From: Candidatus Margulisiibacteriota bacterium
GTDB taxonomy: Bacteria; Margulisbacteria; Marinamargulisbacteria; DT-59
NCBI GenBank assembly: GCA_013215865.1
Contig: JABSQL010000466.1
Coordinates: 1 to 11,121 of the forward strand
Direction: 5' to 3'
Length of the DNA stretch: 11,121 nt
The translations under genes were made by a program, and so were the position numbers. Numbering within the stretch: position 1 is the first letter of the stretch; the number at the start of each line of letters is the position of its first letter. Positions 7,175 to 11,121 of the stretch are shown here, piece by piece. The notes beneath the pieces are model-generated. The model worked only from the letters and a program-made list of their open reading frames with translations. It was not told the DNA's origin and did no database searches.

Positions 7175-7250
7175 GATCCGGTAGCTCAGTTGGTAGAGCA
7201 CTTGACTTTTAATCCAGTGGCCGTGGGTTCGAATCCCACCCGGATCACCA
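7175..7250 (+). tRNA. tRNA-Lys (anticodon UUU), CCA encoded
   Basis: A complete 76-nt cloverleaf is present: acceptor GATCCGG/CCGGATC, D arm GCTC-AGTTGGTA-GAGC, anticodon arm CTTGA-CTTTTAA-TCCAG with UUU at 7208-7210, T arm GTGGG-TTCGAAT-CCCAC, discriminator A and an encoded CCA. The anticodon stem contains one internal mismatch, U29 against C41, where the usual sequence would pair. All other stems are perfect, so it is probably functional, though a decayed or variant copy is possible. It sits at the border between the compact minus-strand core block and the AT-rich accessory region to its right. Confidence 0.93.
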
Positions 7251-7251
7251 C

Positions 7252-7360
7252 CCAAGCATTCTCATTTTTGAATCTTGTCCCACTGCTCACCGTTCGCGGT
7301 AGCTTGTGCTACAGCTTCAGGATCACATTGGAACAATCTTCATAAAATGAGAACGCTTGG
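7252..7360. repeat. Long imperfect palindrome with 17-bp arms and nested hairpins, next to tRNA-Lys
   Basis: The left arm CCAAGCATTCTCATTTT (7252-7268) pairs with AAAATGAGAACGCTTGG (7344-7360) with one mismatch that is a wobble on one RNA strand. Pairing continues inward imperfectly (TGAA, TTGT and CCA blocks). Inside are two small hairpins: ACCG-TTCG-CGGT (7289-7300), which has a UUCG-type tetraloop, and GTAGC-TTGT-GCTAC (7299-7312). The element begins two bases after the tRNA CCA. It could be a miniature mobile element, a structured RNA or a processing/termination signal. It overlaps the broken small ORF on the minus strand. Confidence 0.65.
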
Positions 7361-7389
7361 ACGTTTAAAGGCCAATATTCCTTCGGCAT
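7262..7389 (-). pseudogene. Frameshifted small ORF of about 42 residues, no recognised family
   Basis: On the reverse strand an ATG at 7389 with AGGAG five bases upstream (7395-7399) opens a reading frame, MPKEYWPLNVQAFSFYED..., that stops after 26 codons at 7309. The neighbouring frame is open from 7339 to a TGA at 7262. It reads ...DPEAVAQATANGEQWDKI..., which has the composition of real protein, whereas the end of the first frame (CSNVILKL) does not. A single indel near 7324 would join them into one protein of about 42 residues. A candidate promoter lies just upstream. Possible explanations are a recently broken gene, programmed frameshifting, or chance. I do not recognise the protein. Confidence 0.45.
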
Positions 7390-7406
7390 GATATCTCCTG
7401 TGTCTG

Positions 7407-7436
7407 TTTTTAGGTTACAAATACACCCCGAGTCAA
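7407..7436 (-). promoter_or_regulatory. Candidate promoter for the small frameshifted ORF
   Basis: On the reverse strand TTGACT (7431-7436) and TAAAAA (7407-7412) are separated by 18 bases, followed immediately by the AGGAG ribosome site at 7395-7399. The close packing of promoter, ribosome site and start codon suggests the small ORF was once a real transcription unit. Confidence 0.35.
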
Positions 7437-7487
7437 ATCATGTAAAAACATAAAATAATGTGATACACTCTCTATTCTTGATATTAA

Positions 7488-7518
7488 TTGACAGTTTGGA
7501 AGGGAACAGTTTTATAAA
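7488..7518 (+). promoter_or_regulatory. Candidate promoter for the 382-residue orphan gene
   Basis: A perfect -35 hexamer TTGACA (7488-7493) is followed after 17 bases by TTTATA (7511-7516), or after 19 bases by TATAAA (7513-7518). Either would start transcription near 7525. This leaves an untranslated leader of about 125 bases before the ATG at 7651. Confidence 0.45.
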
Positions 7519-7538
7519 ATCCTATTTTTAACCGTTAG

Positions 7539-7597
7539 CCAGCGTTTTTTGCTGGGAGTGCATGCATGTCTAAAATACATGCTAGACACTCTTTTTG
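7539..7597 (+). promoter_or_regulatory. Structured leader with terminator-like hairpin before the orphan gene
   Basis: The first hairpin is CCAGC-GTTTTTT-GCTGG (7539-7555). The second spans 7557-7590: outer AGTG/CACT, inner GCATGT (7564-7569) with ACATGC (7577-7582), followed by CTTTTTG (7591-7597). An alternative pairing, TGTCTA (7567-7572) with TAGACA (7583-7588), excludes the inner one. A hairpin plus T-run between promoter and gene, with alternative folds, would fit attenuation or an upstream terminator. No known riboswitch was recognised. Confidence 0.35.
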
Positions 7598-7650
7598 TCT
7601 TCTCTTTCTGTGGGTTAATCAAGAAAAACATAAAATTAAGGAGAAATATT

Positions 7651-8799
7651 ATGGCTATTTCAGCAATAAAATCAGCCGGCAGATTTGTAATGAGACAACC
7701 AAGAGCTTTAGGGAGACACATTGAAAAAAAACGCCTGAAATGTAGAGAAAAGAATATGCGTGTATCTTTTTCCAGTAATAAGAGACTAATTGATATAATT
7801 AAAGAAAAAAGAACACGTAACGAATCTTTTCTGATGAAAATTTTAGACAAAGAACCAACTGTAGATGAAAAGAAATATCTATCAAACAAGATTGATGATA
7901 TTTCTGATAGTAAAACACCCCTAAAATGCACTCTTGATAAGGTTGAATTTCCAGAGGCTGAAAAAGCTGAAGTAATTACAAGAAAAGAAGCTGTACGTCG
8001 TCTAATCAAGGATATTTTTGATGAGGAGTTTACAATCGAACAGATTAATCTGCTAGGAAAAGAAGGTATAAAATTTTTATCCGAATTTATTAAAGCTAAA
8101 AATAAAGACGGAGTATATGAATACATTATGATGTTGATCAATAAAGGTAAGTTAGCAGATTTCTATCGCCTGTGTTCAAATTTTCCAAGAAAAGAAACAC
8201 CACCTGTTCAAGACGCCATGCCATTACGTCCAGATGAAAAAATAAATCAGTTTGCATGGGAATCTCTTTTTGGAGAGGTTGAGGATGGATTTGAAACAGG
8301 AAATGATAGTGAAAATGAAAATGAAGATGAAAGAATCATAAAGGAATTGATGGATAAATTAAAAAGTTTTTTTGAAGAATTACAGGATACATGTTGGAAG
8401 TTATATAAAATTGAGTTCAATAGGGATAATATAAAAAAAAGTGTCCACTCACCGAAAACAATGTACAGAGATACTTCAAAAAGATATGGAGAATATCTAA
8501 ATAATTCTTCTCTAAGAGTTGATAAAGCTTTGAAGAAAATTGAATTATACTCAGTTTCAGTTTCTCCCAATAAAAGCAAATTTTCAAAGATCCAACAAAT
8601 GACAAAGCCCAATTACATGGTGTTAACATTATTAGAAAGCAGGCTTAAATACGAAAAAAGAAAATTAAGGAACGTTAAAATGAGTTCACCATATTTTTAC
8701 CCTGAACGTCCAGATACAAACTCTCGTAATAGTAAACGAAAATTAGTAAAAACTGTTGGTGGAATGAAAATAGTCACCCTTGGTTCCGTTTGTAGATGA
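7651..8799 (+). CDS. Unrecognised lysine-rich 382-residue protein
   Basis: I chose the ATG at 7651 because AAGGAG (7638-7643) precedes it by seven bases; an upstream in-frame TTG at 7549 would translate through the leader hairpins and lacks such a site. The protein has no signal peptide and no membrane span. Residues 1-40 are strongly basic; 108-180 look helical (EAVRRLIKDIFDEEF, GIKFLSEFIKAK); 209-227 form an acidic patch rich in Glu, Asp and Asn; 228-260 look like an amphipathic or coiled-coil helix; the C-terminal 100 residues are basic again. No catalytic motif or family was recognised. It is visibly more AT-rich and Lys/Asn-rich than the core genes, suggesting foreign origin. Its last roughly seven codons lie in DNA that encodes a toxin remnant in another frame, so the C-terminus may be truncated or newly made. 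Confidence 0.75.
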   Translation: MAISAIKSAGRFVMRQPRALGRHIEKKRLKCREKNMRVSFSSNKRLIDIIKEKRTRNESFLMKILDKEPTVDEKKYLSNKIDDISDSKTPLKCTLDKVEFPEAEKAEVITRKEAVRRLIKDIFDEEFTIEQINLLGKEGIKFLSEFIKAKNKDGVYEYIMMLINKGKLADFYRLCSNFPRKETPPVQDAMPLRPDEKINQFAWESLFGEVEDGFETGNDSENENEDERIIKELMDKLKSFFEELQDTCWKLYKIEFNRDNIKKSVHSPKTMYRDTSKRYGEYLNNSSLRVDKALKKIELYSVSVSPNKSKFSKIQQMTKPNYMVLTLLESRLKYEKRKLRNVKMSSPYFYPERPDTNSRNSKRKLVKTVGGMKIVTLGSVCR

Positions 8800-8878
8800 A
8801 GGAGAGGGGGCCTGTTTTTTAAAGACTATTGTACCAAGTCGAAAGGCAACAAAAGCCTATTTGAGAGGTGAGATATGA
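8777..8878 (+). pseudogene. C-terminal stub of a BrnT-like toxin
   Basis: The frame ending in TGA at 8876-8878 reads LVPFVDEGEGACFLKTIV, then PSRKATKAYLRGEI. This closely resembles the C-terminus of BrnT-like type II toxins (LVPFV, then FLKTI-PSRKATK-YL), which act as RNases with a downstream CopG-type antitoxin. Stops at 8765 and 8771 close the frame upstream, and no start or N-terminal two thirds is present. Its stop overlaps the antitoxin start (ATGA at 8875-8878), the normal spacing of an intact toxin-antitoxin pair, so the antitoxin side of the operon is undisturbed. The 5' part was replaced at about 8775 by the end of the 382-residue orphan gene. Family assignment is from remembered motif similarity, not from a search. 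Confidence 0.65.
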
Positions 8879-9156
8879 AAAAAGACAAAAAAAATGAATA
8901 CGAAAAAGAAATTTTAGATTCCTTTAATAACGGTGAATGGGAATCTGTACAAAATCTTAAGTCTGAGCTCAAAAAACATTCCGTTTATGCCAAAAATACC
9001 ATGAAAAAAGATAAACGTGTCAATATTAGAATATCATTTCAAGACCTTGAAGGTGTGCAATTGAAAGCCATGGAAGAAGGAATGCCCTATCAAACATTAC
9101 TCACAAGCATTATTCATAAATACATAACAGGGAGATATATAGAAAAAGGAAGATAG
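8875..9156 (+). CDS. CopG-type (ribbon-helix-helix) antitoxin, orphaned
   Basis: The 93-residue protein has the two-part layout of the CopG_antitoxin family (COG5304). An N-terminal segment reads EILDSFNNGEWESV, then NLKSELKKHSVYAKNT (about 12-42), and a DNA-binding ribbon-helix-helix follows: KRVNIRISFQDLEGVQLKAM, then EEGMPYQTLLTSIIHKYITG (about 47-88). Such antitoxins bind their toxin through the N-terminal part and repress their own operon as RHH dimers. A purine-rich GAGAGGTGAG site (8863-8872) precedes the ATG. The gene looks intact, but its toxin survives only as a C-terminal stub immediately upstream. It may persist by neutralising a related toxin elsewhere, as a regulator, or merely by not yet having decayed. 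It converges on the decayed kinase remnant at 9170. Confidence 0.85.
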   Translation: MKKDKKNEYEKEILDSFNNGEWESVQNLKSELKKHSVYAKNTMKKDKRVNIRISFQDLEGVQLKAMEEGMPYQTLLTSIIHKYITGRYIEKGR

Positions 9157-9175
9157 AAATATGTACCTTCTATCT
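9151..9175. terminator. Hairpin between convergent genes
   Basis: AGATAGAA (9151-9158) and TTCTATCT (9168-9175) form an eight-base-pair stem with a nine-base loop, right at the convergent ends of the antitoxin gene and the kinase remnant. The stem is AT-rich and no clean T-run follows on either side, so termination is only possible, not shown. Confidence 0.25.
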
Positions 9176-9509
9176 CGTTCTCCCAACATCATCTAAATGA
9201 GTCTTTAAGAATTTCAGCATTCTTTCCTGGGTTTTCTTATCAAAAGGTTTGAGAAACAAAGCAAATAGGGAGCCTATATAGCTCATTCTTTTTCAAGTAC
9301 TTTAGAAAAATATGAAGCCCTTCTTTGCCATGTTTACAAAATATGGCATCGTAATCCACAAGAAATGCCTTTAGGGCCTCACGTGTAAGGTTATGGTCGT
9401 CTATCACGATGATTTTGCTATTTGTATTGATGTCCATTTTCATAATCTCCTTTTTGGTGCCCTCCGTTTCTAATAAATCAATACTAATTGCTCCTCCTAA
9501 CCACAGCCT
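9170..9509 (-). pseudogene. Remnant of a hybrid sensor kinase / response-regulator receiver domain
   Basis: Three pieces of one two-component protein are readable on the reverse strand. From 9509 the frame reads LWLGGAISIDLLETEGT, resembling the end of a histidine-kinase ATPase domain (GG-I-v...G-GT). It is closed upstream by TAG at 9510-9512. It continues without a break into KIIVIDDHNLTREALKAFL, the first strand, acidic pair and helix 1 of a receiver domain, and further to LHIFLKYLKKNE. At about 9290 the protein pattern jumps to another frame, 9286-9170, reading LFALFLKPFDKKTQERMLKFL; its Lys-Pro matches the conserved end of receivers. The middle, including the phosphoacceptor Asp, is missing. 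An ATG-started reading of 67 codons (9443-9240) exists with AAGGAG nearby, but it would give half a receiver. I interpret this as a deletion-plus-frameshift pseudogene; the kinase end is the least certain part. Confidence 0.6.
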
Positions 9510-9518
9510 CTAGGTAGA

Positions 9519-9580
9519 AAATATATGTAAGTAAATTATATAGTTAAATTAACTATATTGTCTATAGAGTAAATATATGT
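9519..9580. promoter_or_regulatory. Palindromic operator-like site upstream of the RHH pair
   Basis: A perfect palindrome with ten-base arms around a central A (9538-9547 and 9549-9558; half-site ATATAGTTAA) lies about 40 bases upstream of the first RHH start codon. It is flanked by two copies of AAATATATGT (9519-9528 and 9571-9580). Ribbon-helix-helix repressors normally bind such sites in their own promoters, so autoregulation is a reasonable inference. No convincing -35/-10 pair stands out in this very AT-rich stretch. Confidence 0.5.
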
Positions 9581-9596
9581 TTGAATTGAGAGCCTA

Positions 9597-9770
9597 ATGG
9601 GAAAACGAAAAAACATTACCACTAGACTTGATCCGGACTTGGTCCGTGAAGCAAAAATACTTGCAGCTAAAACGGATAGAACTTTCAATGATGTACTAGA
9701 GGAAGGGATAAGAGAGGCTGTTAAGAAATATGAAAAGAGTGAGAAAGATAAAGAAAAGATGCAAAAATAG
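9597..9770 (+). CDS. Ribbon-helix-helix DNA-binding protein (VapB/ParD-like antitoxin type), 57 residues
   Basis: The ATG at 9597 opens a 57-codon gene encoding KNITTRLDPDLVREAKILAA, then KTDRTFNDVLEEGIREAVKKY, a textbook ribbon-helix-helix: a short beta strand (NITTRL, 6-11) for DNA contact, helix A (PDLVREAKILAAKTD) and helix B (TFNDVLEEGIREAVKKYE). A charged tail EKSEKDKEKMQK ends it. Such small proteins act as dimeric repressors, usually antitoxins or plasmid copy/partition regulators. A palindrome sits just upstream. Only a weak GAGAG ribosome site precedes the start. No toxin gene follows: the next gene, 36 bases downstream, is another RHH protein. Which function applies cannot be decided from the sequence. 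Confidence 0.8.
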   Translation: MGKRKNITTRLDPDLVREAKILAAKTDRTFNDVLEEGIREAVKKYEKSEKDKEKMQK

Positions 9771-9806
9771 AGGCTGGTTTTCCAGAGGCTTAATATTTCA
9801 AATTAA

Positions 9807-9968
9807 ATGACTAGTAAAGAGAAAAAAGACGCGGCCATACCTTTAAGGGTATCAAAAAGCCTTAAGGATAAATTAACGGCTTATGCAAATGTGCAGCAAA
9901 GGTCTGTTAATGGGCAGATTGTTCTGTTTATTCAGGAAGGTTTAAAACGTGCTGGGATTAAGTTTTAA
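9807..9968 (+). CDS. Arc-like ribbon-helix-helix DNA-binding protein, 53 residues
   Basis: The 53-residue protein reads AAIPLRVSKSLKDKLTAYAN, then VQQRSVNGQIVLFIQEGLKRAG. The beta strand AIPLRV (10-15) and the helix pair with the turn motif QRSVNGQIV (31-39) match the Arc/CopG RHH fold, in particular the phage Arc-like group where R-S-x-N-x-x-I is characteristic. An in-frame TAA directly precedes the ATG, so the start is the first possible, but no good ribosome site is close; an AGAGG lies 17 bases or more upstream. It probably forms an operon with the preceding RHH gene. The frame after its stop stays open for 24 more codons, so the protein may once have been longer. Confidence 0.72.
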   Translation: MTSKEKKDAAIPLRVSKSLKDKLTAYANVQQRSVNGQIVLFIQEGLKRAGIKF

Positions 9969-10051
9969 AAATATGTCTCTGAACATGGAGATAATATCCC
10001 GGTCCCAATGGGTACGAAAGTAGATATCCTTAAGCAGCTATAGATATAGCC

Positions 10052-10342
10052 TCAATCAGGCTGTTTCTCAACAAATGTATGTTTGGCCCGTTTCGATATA
10101 AGGAGATACGGAATCCATACAATTGCCGCAAGAACGGTACGGGTTAACTCTTTAATAGTATCGACATCAAATATGGGTTCATTGGGTAAAATGAAAGTGA
10201 CCATCCAGGAATCTGCAGGAATGATCACAGCCGGGAGTGGTAAGGATGGGCCAAATACCGTCCCTAAAAATAGGATTAAACGTATTGAAAGTGGAAATGA
10301 CCAATCGAAGTTACTACTATTTATGATCCTTTGGTTTAACGA
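10052..10342 (-). pseudogene. 5'-truncated DUF2569 membrane protein
   Basis: The reverse strand is open from a TAG at 10343-10345 to a TGA at 10052-10054, with no plausible start at its beginning. It contains a hydrophobic segment (IRLILFLGTVFGPSLPLPAV), the typical PNEPIFDVDTIKELTRTVLA, then a last membrane segment and tail AAIVWIPYLLISKRAKHTFVE. This matches the C-terminal half of DUF2569 proteins, whose ending W-PYFL-SKRVK-TFV is very characteristic. The N-terminal transmembrane segments are missing; the sequence directly upstream belongs to the unrelated ORF ending at 10317. I read it as a gene remnant cut near 10310-10340. Function of the family is unknown. The plus-strand ORF across the same region is its shadow. 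Confidence 0.65.
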
Positions 10343-11121
10343 CTATATGTAGCGTTTTTTTATAAACAGGAGGTGTAACTAATTCTAATGTATCCTCATA
10401 TCTTTCATGAAATGTTGTTTCATGACTTGCCTCAATTTCCTCTTTCTGAATATAATATTCTATGATTTCTTTTGTTTTATCATCCTGATTGATTTCATGT
10501 GTAGGTTGGAAAATGAGGGAATGTAAATCAAATATGGAATGTTTTTCATTATTGGAATGTATCCCAAGTCTAGAACATGGAAGAGTAAGTTTGTATGTTT
10601 GGGATCGTTTCAAAGCATTATCAGTAAATTCGCCTGATTCATAGCAAGGGGTATTGTCTATGTTTTGTGTAAGCCTAAATCCACGGCCTTGAAGTCCTCC
10701 AACTTTAAAATATCCGATAGTAAAGCCAACGTCATTATTTCTATCAAGACAAAAACCATAACCGTGAGTGAATATTACATTATATTCATTTTTATGAAAT
10801 AGAAAGAGTAGCTTTGTTCTATTATTTTCATAGTTGATTGTGAGCCCGAAAAAGTAGCCTATTAATGGAATACTAATCGCCATAGAATGATGGCCTCCAT
10901 ATAGTTTTATAGAAGGAGCTACTTCATTAAGCTTTTCTATAAATTTAAAGTCTAATTTGAGAAAATGATCAAAGGCAATTTCGGCTCTATAGAACAAACA
11001 GTGGGTAAAGCTGAGGGTAAATAAGTAGGGACGAAAGTGACAGTGAGATTGAAAGCAGGGGAAACAGGGAGAAAAGAGAGATAAAACCAAACCTTTAAAT
11101 ATCCCTTCAAGTAACAAATAA
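10317..11121 (-). CDS. Unrecognised protein, N-terminus beyond right edge (at least 267 residues)
   Basis: The frame is open from the window edge to a TAG at 10317-10319. No ATG occurs before about residue 79; the TTG at 11117 has no evident ribosome site in the few bases available, so the true start is probably outside or well inside. The first 40 residues come from a pyrimidine-rich stretch and are rich in Cys, Phe and Pro, which may not be genuine coding. From FYRAEIAFDHFLKLDFKF onward the sequence looks like real protein, with GYFFGLTINYENN, GFTIGYFKVGGLQGRGFRL and an acidic, helical tail (EIIEYYIQKEEIEA). No family was recognised and no membrane topology is convincing. Its last codons enter the edge of the DUF2569 remnant, suggesting that a rearrangement created this 3' end. 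Confidence 0.5.
   Translation of the reverse strand, partial: YLLLEGIFKGLVLSLFSPCFPCFQSHCHFRPYLFTLSFTHCLFYRAEIAFDHFLKLDFKFIEKLNEVAPSIKLYGGHHSMAISIPLIGYFFGLTINYENNRTKLLFLFHKNEYNVIFTHGYGFCLDRNNDVGFTIGYFKVGGLQGRGFRLTQNIDNTPCYESGEFTDNALKRSQTYKLTLPCSRLGIHSNNEKHSIFDLHSLIFQPTHEINQDDKTKEIIEYYIQKEEIEASHETTFHERYEDTLELVTPPVYKKTLHIVVKPKDHK

Noticed and set aside
7252..7360. Integron attC site
   Set aside because: The palindrome lacks recognisable GTTRRRY/RYYYAAC core sites at its ends and no integron integrase or cassette is seen.
7549..7650. Upstream TTG extension of the 382-residue protein
   Set aside because: It would translate through the leader hairpins; the ATG at 7651 has AAGGAG at ideal spacing.
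7566..7730. Overlapping plus-strand ORF of about 50 codons starting in the leader hairpin
   Set aside because: No ribosome site, and it overlaps the orphan gene start in another frame.
7512..8141. Long minus-strand ORF opposite the 382-residue gene
   Set aside because: Its hydrophobic composition is what the complement of a Lys/Asn-rich gene gives; no start signal supports it.
9485..9500. AGGAGGAG on the minus strand as a ribosome site
   Set aside because: It fits better as Gly-Gly codons in the kinase remnant, which reads through it in frame with the receiver segment.
10048..10062. AGCCT-CAATC-AGGCT hairpin as terminator of the RHH pair
   Set aside because: Five-base stem followed by GTTTCTC, too weak to call; it also overlaps the end of the DUF2569 remnant.
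10083..10352. Plus-strand ORF of 89 codons
   Set aside because: It starts with TTG, has no ribosome site, and is antisense to the DUF2569 remnant, whose protein pattern is far more convincing.
1..11121. CRISPR array
   Set aside because: The only regular repeat is the 21-bp in-frame minisatellite at 2498-2602, which has no spacers.

Overview
The window looks like a chromosome segment from a low-GC diderm (Gram-negative) bacterium. Two LPS-transport proteins (LptA-like and LptC-like) imply an outer membrane. Split FGAM synthase parts (PurQ plus a PurS-like protein) rule out the enterobacterial single-chain PurL. Both tRNA genes encode their CCA end. I cannot fix the phylum: an alphaproteobacterial symbiont or a candidate diderm phylum would both fit.

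Positions 1-7034 form a compact, apparently core block read entirely on the minus strand. In transcription order it holds lptA-like, a TrxB-like flavoprotein, purQ, a tandem-PurS protein, a family 2 glycosyltransferase, a secreted TPR protein, lptC-like, an RsuA/RluB-type pseudouridine synthase, tRNA-Met(CAU), and the start of a UPF0182 membrane protein that leaves the window. Gaps are mostly 0-20 bases with two stop/start couplings, so a long operon is likely. It joins envelope biogenesis (LptA, LptC, GT2, possibly the TPR protein), purine synthesis (PurQ/PurS) and RNA modification. A candidate promoter precedes lptA. No lptB or purL is present.

tRNA-Lys(UUU) at 7175-7250 on the plus strand marks the change to a more AT-rich accessory region (about 7251-11121) full of remnants. 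It holds a 17-bp inverted repeat with inner hairpins overlying a frameshifted small ORF; an unrecognised 382-residue lysine-rich protein with a structured leader; the C-terminal stub of a BrnT-like toxin followed by its intact CopG-type antitoxin; a collapsed hybrid histidine kinase/response regulator; two further ribbon-helix-helix proteins behind a 21-bp palindrome; a 5'-truncated DUF2569 membrane protein; and an unrecognised protein running off the right edge.

The best candidates for something new are the tandem-PurS protein, the TrxB homologue lacking its CxxC, and the 382-residue orphan whose 3' end runs into a severed toxin gene.
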